Of a DNA stretch of 63,919 nt, positions 55,419 through 63,853 are shown piece by piece. This stretch comes from Treponema sp. Its GTDB lineage: Bacteria > Spirochaetota > Spirochaetia > Treponematales > Breznakiellaceae. Within the stretch, counting starts at the first letter, position 1, and every line of letters starts with the position of its first letter. Both the position numbers and the translations under genes were made by a program. The notes below the pieces were generated by a model. That model worked only from the letters and a program-made list of their open reading frames with translations. It made no database searches and was not told the DNA's origin. The stretch lies in NCBI GenBank assembly GCA_031288005.1, contig JAITSE010000060.1:1-63919 (forward strand). Reading direction: 5' to 3'.

Positions 55419-56582
55419 CTATGCTTTCCCGGCAGCGGCTTTCTTTTCAATCCTCTGAGCCTTGTGGTATAAACCATGGGAACCGGAAACAGTAGTGCGA
55501 TTCCTGCCGTTTGCCTTGGACTGGTACAACGCCTCATCAGCCCTGTAGAGAATTTCATCCGCAATAAACCCCGTGTATTTATTGAATGTAAACACCCCTA
55601 GGCTGATGGTTACCTGAGGCAAAGGCGGGTCCCAGGGGACTACCGTATTGGCGACGGCATTCCGCACACGTTCCGCCGCGATCAGCGCGGTATTTTTGTC
55701 GGTGTTCGGAAGGAGGATGTTGAATTCCTCGCCACCAAAACGGGAAGGCACATCCTCAAGGCGGACGCTCTGTTTTATAACCATAGCGATACATTCAAGA
55801 ACCTTATCGCCCGCCAGATGTCCATAGTTGTCATTAAAAGTCTTGAATTTGTCAACATCAATTGCAATAAGGGACGATTCCCCTTCTCCACGGTCCGCCC
55901 GGGCGATTTCCTCATTCAGCCGTGTGATGAAAAAACCATGATTGAAAAGGCCGGTTTTTACGTCCCGGACAGAATGCTCATAATGAAGGTGATTCTGAAT
56001 GGCCTGGGAAACAAATGACATGATCTGATTCAGGAAATTCAATTCCCGCCGGGTATAGGAGTCCGCCAGCATTTTGGCTCCCACAAGAATAATCCCGTAG
56101 AGACCGCCGGAAGGCCCAAGGATAGGAATTACCAGCTCCGGGGCCATAATATCCAGGCTGTTAAGCAGGCTGCCACCGCTGTTTTCTATATGAGGTCTTA
56201 AAAAGGAGTAATTAACAGACTGTCTGTTTTGCTGAAAAAAAGGTTCCACAGAATTGATGGAATCAATACTGACCGGCAGGTCTACCAGTTTATAGTTTTT
56301 ATACGCTTTGATAGTTACATCAGGCTTATTCTGCTGAGCTTTCCACAAAAAAACAATAAAAGACGGGAGAAACTGATCGGAAATCTGCCATACCGTAGCA
56401 TTCATAATGTCATCGATAGAGGTCTGGTTAAAAATTTCCGCCGCTCCTGAAAGCAGGCTCCTGCAATGACGAATTTCCCGGTTCAGTTCATCAATATACT
56501 TAAATACCCCTATACTCTGAAGAAATGCATAGTTTTCAACAACTTTTGGATTTGATAAAAAATCCTTTTCATAGTCTGCCAT
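55419..56582 (-). CDS. GGDEF diguanylate cyclase with GAF-like sensor
   Basis: 387 residues from the ATG at 56582, which begins one base after the stop of the preceding gene. Residues about 30-200 form a GAF-like domain (LVIPILGPSGGLYGIILVGA); about 210-370 is the GGDEF domain with active GGEEF and the inhibitory I-site RLED five residues before it. Probably makes cyclic di-GMP under allosteric feedback in response to a cytosolic signal. No membrane segment. Confidence 0.93.
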   Translation of the reverse strand: MADYEKDFLSNPKVVENYAFLQSIGVFKYIDELNREIRHCRSLLSGAAEIFNQTSIDDIMNATVWQISDQFLPSFIVFLWKAQQNKPDVTIKAYKNYKLVDLPVSIDSINSVEPFFQQNRQSVNYSFLRPHIENSGGSLLNSLDIMAPELVIPILGPSGGLYGIILVGAKMLADSYTRRELNFLNQIMSFVSQAIQNHLHYEHSVRDVKTGLFNHGFFITRLNEEIARADRGEGESSLIAIDVDKFKTFNDNYGHLAGDKVLECIAMVIKQSVRLEDVPSRFGGEEFNILLPNTDKNTALIAAERVRNAVANTVVPWDPPLPQVTISLGVFTFNKYTGFIADEILYRADEALYQSKANGRNRTTVSGSHGLYHKAQRIEKKAAAGKA

Positions 56583-56583
56583 A

Positions 56584-57081
56584 TTATGTAAGAGAAAAAT
56601 GATCGGCCACGATTTGCCTCCATTCAGCCCTGTTCCCTTTATCTTCCCATTCAATAATTTTTTTTACCTTAAATCTTCGGTCGTCATGGGGAGCGGCGGA
56701 ATAAACAATACCAAACCGGCCTCCTCCCATATAGGCAATCGTATCTCCCTTTTCCATCTTCTCGCTCTCTGAAATTCGTGAGACAATGCAGTCAAAATGC
56801 GCCGGCGCCCCGGTAATTCTGTCAGTCACAGCTTCGGCTATATCCTTAATTGGTTTTCCGCAAAGGGAACAATCGGGAACGGGAAGCGGATCCGATGGCA
56901 ATTTTACCGGAGTCCACCTGGGCCGATCAAACCCGGCGGCGCGGTTTTTATCAAAATGATAAATCTCCCCTATCTTTGTTTTGCCGTGATTCGGCTGATT
57001 ATTCTGCCGGTCATCACAGCCTTTGTCCCGGCGTTTTAAGGATTTTCTATGGCTATTTCTGCTTCTTCCACTGCCGCCCAT
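56584..57081 (-). CDS. Basic protein with CxxC-HxxC motif, unknown function
   Basis: 165 residues. The first 50 are very basic and probably disordered; about 72-100 contain CSLCGKPIKDIAEAV followed by HFDC, a likely zinc site; the C-terminal part (FKVKKIIEWEDKGNRAEWRQ) looks folded. It overlaps the preceding small gene by 29 bases and is followed directly by the diguanylate cyclase. Known to me only from treponemes; role unknown. Confidence 0.75.
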   Translation of the reverse strand: MGGSGRSRNSHRKSLKRRDKGCDDRQNNQPNHGKTKIGEIYHFDKNRAAGFDRPRWTPVKLPSDPLPVPDCSLCGKPIKDIAEAVTDRITGAPAHFDCIVSRISESEKMEKGDTIAYMGGGRFGIVYSAAPHDDRRFKVKKIIEWEDKGNRAEWRQIVADHFSLT

Positions 57082-57238
57082 AAACAGGCCCTCCCTGGGG
57101 AATGTCTAAAATATCATTGCTCAAAACCTGAGCAATACGATATATAGCTTCATAAAGATACATTTCATTATTTATCTTTTCACGTAAAAATTCAATTCTG
57201 GAAAGAGGCATCCGGCCTTTGCTTTGACTCCCTGTCAT
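57053..57238 (-). CDS. Small protein between YraN and the zinc-motif protein
   Basis: 61 residues from the ATG at 57238, which overlaps the YraN stop (ATGA). Helical core LSRIEFLREKINNEMYLYEA and a basic end. The conserved overlap pattern on both sides suggests a real, translationally coupled gene. No recognised family. Confidence 0.6.
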   Translation of the reverse strand: MTGSQSKGRMPLSRIEFLREKINNEMYLYEAIYRIAQVLSNDILDIPQGGPVYGRQWKKQK

Positions 57239-57579
57239 ACGCACTCCACAAACGCCGATTCAATGCGAGTTACTTTTTCAGAATCAATAAAAATAACATC
57301 AAAACGAACAGCCATACTATTATATTCTCGATGAACGGAAAGAAAATACTTAGCGGTTTCTATAATTCTTCGCTGTTTTTTCTGGTCTACTCCGTAAGAC
57401 AGACTTTCTATGCCATAAATCGACCAAGCTTTTACCTCAATGAATACCAAGGTATCTCCATCCAGCGCGATAATATCTATTTCTCCCGCCGGGGAGCGGA
57501 TATTTCTGGCAACAATCCGCATTCCCGCCGCTTCCACTTCAGCAGCAGCCCTGTTCTCTCCCTCCCTGCCCTTATTCAT
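57235..57579 (-). CDS. YraN (UPF0102) family endonuclease-fold protein
   Basis: 114 residues: GREGENRAAAEVEAAGMRIV, NIRSPAGEIDIIALDGDTLVFIEVKAW contains the nuclease-like E-x-D...E-x-K pattern. The family resembles Holliday-junction resolvases but its function is unsettled. Usual position near rplS and rnhB; no rnhB is seen here. Confidence 0.92.
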   Translation of the reverse strand: MNKGREGENRAAAEVEAAGMRIVARNIRSPAGEIDIIALDGDTLVFIEVKAWSIYGIESLSYGVDQKKQRRIIETAKYFLSVHREYNSMAVRFDVIFIDSEKVTRIESAFVECV

Positions 57580-57699
57580 GTTTTTTGAGGGAAATTTCCG
57601 GAATCAGCCGCGCCTTTGATGAAATCCTTTGTGCGTATCTCAATGCCAGCGGGGACATTTGAAAATATAAAACCGGCCCGCGGAGCGCTGAAAAAACCT

Positions 57700-57978
57700 T
57701 CACCCTTTAACTTCCTTTGCAAATACAAATGCAAGTATTTTTGCCGCCGCTTCCCAGCACCATTCGGGTACATAGTCCCCCGGCTTGAAAGCGCCCGTCA
57801 ACGCCGACGCCAAAGCAGGGTCCTCTACTACAGTTATGCCTGCTTCCTGCGCCAACGCTATGATCCGCTCCGCTTCCCGGCCATGTCCGGAAGCAATAAT
57901 CCGGGGGATCCCTTCTTCCGGGTCATATCCTATCGCCGAAGCGATTTTCCGCGGCTTTTCTATTTTATATCTCCTCAT
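57700..57978 (-). CDS. Stand-alone FlhB-like C-terminal domain protein
   Basis: 92 residues similar to the cytoplasmic part of the flagellar export protein FlhB: KIASAIGYDPEEGIPRIIAS and GITVVEDPALASALTG. The NPTH self-cleavage motif is absent, as in stand-alone FlhX/FhlB homologues. May bind export substrates. The start overlaps the preceding gene by 14 bases. In spirochaetes such proteins lie beside rplS, as here. Confidence 0.88.
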   Translation of the reverse strand: MRRYKIEKPRKIASAIGYDPEEGIPRIIASGHGREAERIIALAQEAGITVVEDPALASALTGAFKPGDYVPEWCWEAAAKILAFVFAKEVKG

Positions 57979-59038
57979 TTATAGCGGGCAAGGCTTCATC
58001 TCTAAATTCCATCAATAAGGATTCATTATCCCGCAGGATCACCCGTCCGCCGGCCTCTCCCAGGGCGTCAAAAATTTCCTTTTCCAGAATTTTACGCTCC
58101 CGCAGTCCAGGCGGCGGCCAGAGGGAAACCATGGTTTCTTTAAGCGGCGCCGCGTCAGACGGCTCAGGCCCGCGCCGCTGTGGATGTACAGGCCGCTTCA
58201 TTACAAATAGCCAGCGTCTATCTTCTCCGGCGGCATCCACCGCCAGAGTTACGTCTTCTTTTCCGTTTCCATCCGCTATCCGCACTGAAATCAGAAATCG
58301 CTTTCCGCCCGCTTCAATTTGAAAAGGATAAACCAGCCAGTGCTCCCCGTCTTTGCCGGGTATAGAATTCAATATACTCAATAGCGGCTCATTTTTGTCG
58401 ACCGTATCTCGAATTTTTCTTAATCCGCCAGCGTCAGGAATGCCGGAGAAGGAAAACCGGAAGTATTTATCCTCCCCGGAACTCTCAGAGCCGCCGCCCG
58501 GCGAATCCTCATTGTTTTGTTTCCGGCGGGCATCAGGGTCTATGGCCGCCGTATACCTCTCTAGAGCTTCCGGGCTAAGCTCCAGCCCTTTGCCTGCGGC
58601 GGCCGCGGCAGCCATGGCGGATGATTCCCGAAACTTGGGGAGGGACAGAACTCCCCGCCTGAGCCTCGCGAGCAGGACAGGGTCCAGAGGCAGCGAAAAA
58701 TGAAGCGCAAAGGAAATAAATGCTGAAGAAAGAGCATCCAGCGGCAGGTTAAGGGAACGGGTAAGCCGGGTTAAAAGCTCCGACTGTTTTTGCGACGTTT
58801 CAGGCCGGGAATCCTCCCGGAGTATGCCCGGCCCGGGCTGCTCCCTAAACGTCTGATTTTCCGCGCTCTGTTCCCGGAGCTTTGGAAGCGGAATCTTTTT
58901 CACGGAAGAAACGCCGTCTTTAGACGGCAAAACCTTGTTTCCGCGAAGCAAAGCGCCGCCTGACGATAAAACTCCGGCAGGAAAAATAGGCCCGCCGGAT
59001 TCAGGCCACGAAAGCTTCACAGGTTCCCAGGGGAACAA
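57965..59038 (-). CDS. Hypothetical protein, possible flagellar (FliK-like) role
   Basis: 357 residues. Gln/Ser/Pro-rich N-terminal third (about 1-90), a helical Leu/Ala-rich middle (about 90-160), a polar linker (about 165-190) and a C-terminal domain with HWLVYPFQIEAGGKRFLISV that resembles the substrate-specificity part of hook-length control proteins. Adjacent to the FlhB-like gene, which supports a flagellar export link; this is inference. Six bases follow rplS. Confidence 0.7.
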   Translation of the reverse strand: MFPWEPVKLSWPESGGPIFPAGVLSSGGALLRGNKVLPSKDGVSSVKKIPLPKLREQSAENQTFREQPGPGILREDSRPETSQKQSELLTRLTRSLNLPLDALSSAFISFALHFSLPLDPVLLARLRRGVLSLPKFRESSAMAAAAAAGKGLELSPEALERYTAAIDPDARRKQNNEDSPGGGSESSGEDKYFRFSFSGIPDAGGLRKIRDTVDKNEPLLSILNSIPGKDGEHWLVYPFQIEAGGKRFLISVRIADGNGKEDVTLAVDAAGEDRRWLFVMKRPVHPQRRGPEPSDAAPLKETMVSLWPPPGLRERKILEKEIFDALGEAGGRVILRDNESLLMEFRDEALPAINEEI

Positions 59039-59044
59039 CCCCCA

Positions 59045-59449
59045 TTACGACTGATCCGAAGCGGAGGGCTGGACAGCCGGAACAATCTTGGCCGGAGAAG
59101 TTTTCCTGATGATACGTTCCTTGATTTTAGCGGCCTTACCGATTTTGTCCCGGATATAATAGAGTTTTGCCCGGCGGACCTTACCGGGGCGGGAAAGCTC
59201 TACTCTGGCAATACGGGGGGAATGGAAAGGAAATACCCGCTCAACCCCAACGCCGTAGGAATTCTTCCTGACCGTGAAAGTTTTACCCACCCGGGCGTTC
59301 TTCATAGCAATCACCAGACCTTCATAAATCTGAATCCGCTCATTTTTACCTTCAATGATTTTAAAATGAACCTTTACGGTATCTCCAACATTAAAATCAT
59401 CCAAATTGGTTTTCATCTGGGAGGCTTCAATCGCCCTAATCTCGTTCAT
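59045..59449 (-). CDS. rplS: 50S ribosomal protein L19
   Basis: 134 residues; [37 protein letters not shown] and the [15 protein letters not shown] end are diagnostic. A C-terminal extension of about 15 residues is present. It overlaps the end of trmD by 14 bases. Confidence 0.97.
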   Translation of the reverse strand: MNEIRAIEASQMKTNLDDFNVGDTVKVHFKIIEGKNERIQIYEGLVIAMKNARVGKTFTVRKNSYGVGVERVFPFHSPRIARVELSRPGKVRRAKLYYIRDKIGKAAKIKERIIRKTSPAKIVPAVQPSASDQS

Positions 59450-60203
59450 CTTTCCACCTCAGTTCTTCTATAATCTGACCGGTTTCCCGGTCAAACAGCC
59501 CCAGGGTTTCTCCCCGGTCTATTAAATCCGGCCTTATGGCCAATGTTTTTTCCACCTGCTTTCTGCGCCGCCAGCGGCGGATATTTTCATGATGCCCGGA
59601 GAGCAAAACTTCCGGAACCTTTAGAGTAGCATAAATTTCCGGGCGTGTATACTGGGGATACTCAAGTAAATTGCCGGAAAAACTTTCTTCTTCAAGAGAT
59701 TCCGGGGTAATCACCTCGCTCAAAAGCCGGTATGTGGCGTCTATCAAGATCAAAGCGGCCGCCTCACCTGAAGAAAGCACATAATCTCCTACGGAAATCT
59801 CATCATCCGCGTAAAGGTCTATGATCCGCTGATCTATCCCCTCGTAACGTCCGCAGATAAGAACAAGTTCCGCCTCTCCCGCTAATTCACGAGCGGCGGC
59901 CTGGGTAAAGGGCCTTCCCGAAGGAGAAAGATAGATTACCCGCCTGCCCGTAAGCGGCGGAGTCGGGCGGGGCTTAACCCCGGCGGACTCAAGAGCGAGA
60001 CCCAGAGGTTCCGGGAGCATCAGCATACCCGCGCCGCCGCCATAGGGCGCGTCATCGCAGGTGCGGCGCTTGTCCCGGGCAAAATCCCGTATATTTATGG
60101 AGCGGTATTCAACAATACCCCGGTCTACCGCCTTTGCCATGATGGATGCGGCAAAGTAAGCGTCAATAATCTCCGGAAAAAGGGAAAGCGCCGTATACTT
60201 CAT
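59436..60203 (-). CDS. trmD: tRNA (guanine-N1-)-methyltransferase
   Basis: 255 residues from the ATG at 60203 (AGGG upstream), giving the standard [13 protein letters not shown] start; the frame stays open upstream into rimM but that is not TrmD-like. The trefoil-knot motif ICGRYEGID and [18 protein letters not shown] are present. Makes m1G37 in tRNA to prevent frameshifting. Confidence 0.97.
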   Translation of the reverse strand: MKYTALSLFPEIIDAYFAASIMAKAVDRGIVEYRSINIRDFARDKRRTCDDAPYGGGAGMLMLPEPLGLALESAGVKPRPTPPLTGRRVIYLSPSGRPFTQAAARELAGEAELVLICGRYEGIDQRIIDLYADDEISVGDYVLSSGEAAALILIDATYRLLSEVITPESLEEESFSGNLLEYPQYTRPEIYATLKVPEVLLSGHHENIRRWRRRKQVEKTLAIRPDLIDRGETLGLFDRETGQIIEELRWKDERD

Positions 60204-60213
60204 CGTTACCCTG

Positions 60214-60732
60214 TTAAGAATCTTTAGATTCAAGAATCCAGCGGCAGAGAAGCACGGCACGGCCCTGCTCCGGGCTGACATCTCCAAAAAATTCTTTTCT
60301 GAAAGGGACCAGTCTGACTTCACCCGAAGAGAGCTTTATCTCCACAAGATTCCCGCCGCCCCCTTCCAGAATATCCGTCACCCGCCCCAAGTCTTCGCCC
60401 TCCGGGGAGATCACTGCTATGCCCCGTAAATCCGCAATGTAGTATTCGTCAGGCCCCAGGGGAGCGGCGTTTTCGCGGTCCGTAACGATTTCCGCCCCTT
60501 TAAGGAGCTTGACGGCCTCAGGAGAATCTATGCCCCTGAACTTGACGAGCAGGGATCCGCCTTTTTTTTCAAAGCGCTCAATATCAAAGGTTTTTTCTTC
60601 CCCATCCCGGCGCACCGTCATCCGGCTCAGGCGGACGATGTGGGCGGTTTCCCCGGAAAGCGAGCTGACTTTGATGTACCCTTCCAGGCCGAAAGGAGAA
60701 CCCAGGATGCCTGTCACGAACAGAGACGTCAA
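60214..60732 (-). CDS. rimM: Ribosome maturation factor RimM
   Basis: 172 residues; N-terminal GILGSPFGLEGYIKVSSLSG and a C-terminal PRC-barrel (YYIADLRGIAVISPEGEDLG). Needed for 30S head maturation. Classical place between the KH gene and trmD; 4 bases follow the KH gene. Confidence 0.96.
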   Translation of the reverse strand: MTSLFVTGILGSPFGLEGYIKVSSLSGETAHIVRLSRMTVRRDGEEKTFDIERFEKKGGSLLVKFRGIDSPEAVKLLKGAEIVTDRENAAPLGPDEYYIADLRGIAVISPEGEDLGRVTDILEGGGGNLVEIKLSSGEVRLVPFRKEFFGDVSPEQGRAVLLCRWILESKDS

Positions 60733-60736
60733 TTTA

Positions 60737-60970
60737 TCAGTCTATAATTTCCAAAACCGGATGTTTTCCGGATTTTACGGCTGCGGCCTGAAGGACGGTT
60801 CTGAGAGCCTTGGCAATACGCCCGCCCTTACCGATCAATTTTCCCGTGTCTTCCGGGGCGGCCTTTAGTTCCAGCAAGGTAACTGTTTCTTTTTCCTCAA
60901 CGCTCACCGATACCGCGGACGGGTTATCCACAATGGATTTCGCGATATATTCAATCAAATCTTTTTCCAT
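60737..60970 (-). CDS. KH-domain RNA-binding protein (KhpA type)
   Basis: 77 residues from the ATG at 60970 (AGGAG upstream). KH motif GKLIGKGGRIAKALRTVLQA. Found between rpsP and rimM in many bacteria; binds RNA, often with KhpB. Confidence 0.94.
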   Translation of the reverse strand: MEKDLIEYIAKSIVDNPSAVSVSVEEKETVTLLELKAAPEDTGKLIGKGGRIAKALRTVLQAAAVKSGKHPVLEIID

Positions 60971-61071
60971 ATTTCTCCTCAAAAACAAAAACCTGGAAGA
61001 TTTACCAGGATTCTACGGGAAAAGCGCCCGCGGCGGGGGTTCTGAGCATTTCCGCCCAGCCGAGGACCCGG

Positions 61072-61320
61072 TTACAGGGAAAAGTTTTTTTTATTCAAGA
61101 TATCCCGGACCGTATCGCTGATCTCAGCGCCCTTTTCCACCCAGGCTCTGACTTTATCCGCGTCAAAAAGTATCTGTTTATCATCGGTTTCTATAGGATG
61201 ATAATAACCCAGTTCTTCAATAGATTTTCCGTCCCGGGCGGACCTTTTGTCCATGACCACAATACGGTAATAGGGACGCTTCTTGCTCCCGAATTTTTTC
61301 AGCCTGATGGCGGCGCTCAT
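61072..61320 (-). CDS. rpsP: 30S ribosomal protein S16
   Basis: 82 residues; IRLKKFGSKKRPYYRIVVMD and IEELGYYHP are diagnostic. AGGAGG precedes the ATG. First gene of the rpsP-KH-rimM-trmD-rplS run. Confidence 0.97.
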   Translation of the reverse strand: MSAAIRLKKFGSKKRPYYRIVVMDKRSARDGKSIEELGYYHPIETDDKQILFDADKVRAWVEKGAEISDTVRDILNKKNFSL

Positions 61321-61650
61321 CTCATCCTCCTGGCAGCCTGCCGCGCTTAAACGCGCTTAACTGCATTATTTGATTTTATCCCGCTTGATCCAGCCCTCAT
61401 GCGGGAATTCCGGGCAATGACCCAGGACACCCGGCGGCGGAAGGCTAATAATCCCCGCTGGGAGAAAGCAAACTATAACAGGCATAAAAATTTTAATCAA
61501 GCCCCCGCATTGCCTCCCGCAAAATCCAACTATGAGGCTCATAACAGCGCAAAAAGGCGTTAACGACATAACAAGTCAGCCACGGGGAAAGGCTCGCGTC
61601 CTGGATGAATTTTTTCAAAATCAATTCAAATTTTCTATTTGGCTCAACAT
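61321..61650. other. Gap upstream of rpsP
   Basis: No supportable gene. A TTAAGCGCG pair lies at 61341-61362 near the rpsP ribosome site. On the minus strand GATAAAAT at about 61370-61377 is a possible -10 for rpsP but has no good -35. Nothing else was seen apart from the repeat beginning at 61651. Confidence 0.4.
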
Positions 61651-61722
61651 ATCAACCAACCCCGCCGCAGAGATCAAACCTTCGGTTTGGCGGGGTATTA
61701 AACCCTCAATACGAATAAAAAA
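61651..61722 (+). repeat. Dispersed repeat element (ATCAACCAAC...TACGAAT), copy B
   Basis: Same left end as the element in the lipoprotein gene (ATCAACCAAC then CCCGCCGCAGAG) and same right end (ATTAAACCCTCAATACGAAT). The centre is a hairpin: CCCCGCC...AAACC-TTC-GGTTTGGCGGGG. The right part overlaps the 3' end of the minus-strand ORF at 61698, so that ORF ends inside the element. Confidence 0.75.
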
Positions 61723-61937
61723 TTCGGCTTCTCATTTTCTATTGAATATTTTTCAACTAAATTATTAATTTGCCTATGATAGTCGAATAAACTTGAGTTA
61801 TTAATAATAATCCGTTTATGTAAATCATTCGATTCAATAAAATCATTCCAGGTGGACTCTGATCTTTCTAATCGCAGTTTGATTTCATTTTCAGAAACGG
61901 TCAAAGTTCTATTTTTGGGAGCCTTTTCTTTCTCCAT
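61698..61937 (-). CDS. Possible DNA methyltransferase N-terminal fragment
   Basis: 79 residues with a ribosome site (GAGGG) and a strong promoter. KNRTLTVSENEIKLRLERS resembles the NRTLTLSEEE stretch near the start of some adenine/cytosine DNA methyltransferases, and INNSSLFDYHRQINNLVEKY could be the piece before the lost DPPY motif. The frame ends in repeat copy B, with the usual catalytic part missing. If the resemblance is right this is a 3'-truncated remnant; the identification is tentative. AT-rich, unlike the neighbouring ribosomal block. Confidence 0.4.
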   Translation of the reverse strand: MEKEKAPKNRTLTVSENEIKLRLERSESTWNDFIESNDLHKRIIINNSSLFDYHRQINNLVEKYSIENEKPNFLFVLRV

Positions 61938-61960
61938 AAAACCCTCAAAACGTATAATTT

Positions 61961-61988
61961 TTTATACTAGAGGCAGCTCCGCTGTCAA
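61961..61988 (-). promoter_or_regulatory. Promoter of the 79-codon ORF
   Basis: Minus strand: TTGACA (61983-61988), 16-base spacer, TATAAA (61961-61966), with GAGGG and the ATG 20-30 bases downstream. Confidence 0.65.
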
Positions 61989-62092
61989 CACATATTCTGC
62001 GCTATTTTTAGGCTGGCCTTGCATACACGAAAAGCCAGCCCCCCGGCCTGTAAAAAAGTCCTGTTTGGCGAAGTCGTTTTCTGCTTGTATAA

Positions 62093-63028
62093 TTAATATT
62101 TATAAGTTTCATCCCAAAAATCTATTTCTTTTACTATTTGTATTGGCAATCCGACCTTTCTGTCCTCTATTGCCCTTTCAATTTTTCTGCCATAACAAGA
62201 AAAAACCCAACATGGATTATTTCTATCTCCTATTACTAAATAATTTGTCCCTTTGACCATATTGTTATTGTATTTTCCTCCAAGAGAAATTATCTTTTCT
62301 ACAATATCCTTGCGTTTTCCTTTGGATGATATTCCAGTGAAACAAAACAATTTATCCTGAAATTCAACATTTGGATTCATTGTACAAATTGAAGGAATAC
62401 TCATTGAGTGCATTAATGCTTCTAATTCATTAGAATCTATGGCAGTATTTTTTACATCTATGAACTGTGAAAAATAGACTTTTAATAAATTTTGTTCTTC
62501 ATCGGTAATTTTACCGTCATCCAAAACCGCAAATAACAACGCTTCTATTTCATCATAGGGATAGTACCCGATCATACTTGGGTGATCTTTAACCCAATCT
62601 TCTAAACCGTCTAATTCATCTTTTGTAATAACATTGTCAGATAAAATCCCATGTAATATTCCCTGTAATCTTTGTAAATCGGCAGTTATTGCATCGTAGT
62701 ATTTATTTGGAGTTGTTATATTGTTACAAACCCATACTAAATCATCATATTCTTCTTTTGTAAGAATATTGTCTTCAAGAACAAAATTAATTAAATTTAT
62801 TACTTCTGAAAACGGAGGACGATTTATATATGCATAATATTCCCCACACCAATTTCTTAATTTCTCAATTTCTATTCGATTAATTTCATTGTCAATATTT
62901 ATTCCCTTCAATATTCCCTCAAGAGTATGAAATGCTTTATCAACTTCCTGTTTTTGAGTAAAATTCCTATAATCATCAAGTTCTGCAATTTTTTTTGAAG
63001 ACTGATATTTTAAAATAATTTTATCCAT
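62093..63028 (-). CDS. BRCT-domain protein with duplicated helical module
   Basis: 311 residues. Residues about 223-305 form a BRCT domain of the DNA-ligase type (LFCFTGISSKGKRKDIVEKI, LGGKYNNNMVKGTNYLVIG, YGRKIERAIED). Before it, two similar 65-residue modules (about 36-101 and 121-187) share the pattern LxGILxGI-DN-I...EL..W...EI..L...VLxD..IT.EE..L, resembling TerB-like or EF-hand-like helices. The start directly abuts the stop of the preceding gene (TAAATG). AT-rich composition suggests transfer. DNA-damage or phage-related binding role is possible; no nuclease domain is visible. Confidence 0.85.
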   Translation of the reverse strand: MDKIILKYQSSKKIAELDDYRNFTQKQEVDKAFHTLEGILKGINIDNEINRIEIEKLRNWCGEYYAYINRPPFSEVINLINFVLEDNILTKEEYDDLVWVCNNITTPNKYYDAITADLQRLQGILHGILSDNVITKDELDGLEDWVKDHPSMIGYYPYDEIEALLFAVLDDGKITDEEQNLLKVYFSQFIDVKNTAIDSNELEALMHSMSIPSICTMNPNVEFQDKLFCFTGISSKGKRKDIVEKIISLGGKYNNNMVKGTNYLVIGDRNNPCWVFSCYGRKIERAIEDRKVGLPIQIVKEIDFWDETYKY

Positions 63029-63754
63029 TTAGCTGCATTCCCTTATGGACAATATTCTATTTTTCTTTTCTCTTTTACGAATGAGATTCACCTCAAATAA
63101 TTTGTTCTCGTTAAGCTCTTCAACTTTAGTTACTTTTATTTCATTAACATCAATTCCATTATATTCTGCATATTGTTTTAATTTAAAATTTGCCATATTT
63201 AAAGCAATTGTATCATTTTCTGAAATATCCGCGATATATGGCCCCGAACATTCACCATCACTAAAATATGCTTTATAAACGGCTTTTTCTTCATTGACTT
63301 CTTCGTCTTCCAGATTTTCATTCTTTACTATTTGTTTTCTAACCTTGTCTTTAATTTTTTTACATTCTTTATAACCGCCAAGCCTCCTAATTGTATTTTG
63401 ATTTATTTTATCAAGTTCTTCTATCCAAGAAACCTCAGAGTTATATTCTTTTTTTATTACCTTTTTTGCCTCATTCCAAACCAATACATCATCTTTTTCC
63501 CGGTATATATTTAATATACATTCCCCATTTGCATAATTGACTTTATATGGAGTAAAATATGCTTTATAATCATTAAGTTTTCTAACAGCGTTTCCAGTTT
63601 CATCTAATTCCCAAATTTCACTAATATCTACTACAACTGTTTGAGTATGTGTGTTTATAAAGTCTTTTACAGTTTCCCATGCCCTAATATCATTAATTGC
63701 ATCACATACCCATGTTCCTTGCCAGCCTTTGGAAAATTGAGCCCTGTATTTCAT
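63029..63754 (-). CDS. Protein with triplicated unknown domain
   Basis: 241 residues from the ATG at 63754 (AAGG upstream), rather than the TTG at 63778. Three similar segments (about 2-55, 62-123 and 159-222) each begin YRAQF/YKAYF, contain an aspartate-rich strand (CDAINDIRAW, ENDTIALNMA) and a helix, and end in a VxxISEIWEL or VTKVEEL strand; a charged linker joins the last two. No known family was recognised. First gene of a two-gene AT-rich operon with the BRCT protein. Confidence 0.75.
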   Translation of the reverse strand: MKYRAQFSKGWQGTWVCDAINDIRAWETVKDFINTHTQTVVVDISEIWELDETGNAVRKLNDYKAYFTPYKVNYANGECILNIYREKDDVLVWNEAKKVIKKEYNSEVSWIEELDKINQNTIRRLGGYKECKKIKDKVRKQIVKNENLEDEEVNEEKAVYKAYFSDGECSGPYIADISENDTIALNMANFKLKQYAEYNGIDVNEIKVTKVEELNENKLFEVNLIRKREKKNRILSIRECS

Positions 63755-63784
63755 AAAAACCTTAAATTTAACCCCCAATTAGTT

Positions 63785-63853
63785 ATTATGCTCAATTTCT
63801 AGTAATTGTAAAGTGAACTTGTTCACCTGACACAGCGGTTCCGGTGAACAAGC
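63785..63853 (-). promoter_or_regulatory. Promoter and inverted-repeat operator of the BRCT operon
   Basis: Minus strand: TTTACA (63807-63812), 16-base spacer, CATAAT (63785-63790). Immediately upstream lies GTGAAC-TT-GTTCAC (63814-63827); a further GGTGAACAAGCC (63842-63853) pairs with CTTGTTCACC (63819-63828). The ends match the GGACTTGTTCA hairpin family, so this may be a minimal copy recruited as an operator. Confidence 0.5.

Noticed and set aside
57576..57773. Small ORF between the FlhB-like gene and yraN, ending in ATGA at the yraN start
   Set aside because: Two frames are open in the 120-base gap and neither gives a recognisable peptide or a start with ribosome site after the FlhB-like stop.
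62012..62040. GGCTGGC...GCCAGCC stem as terminator of the BRCT operon
   Set aside because: The loop is long and no U tract follows on the minus strand; left unassigned.
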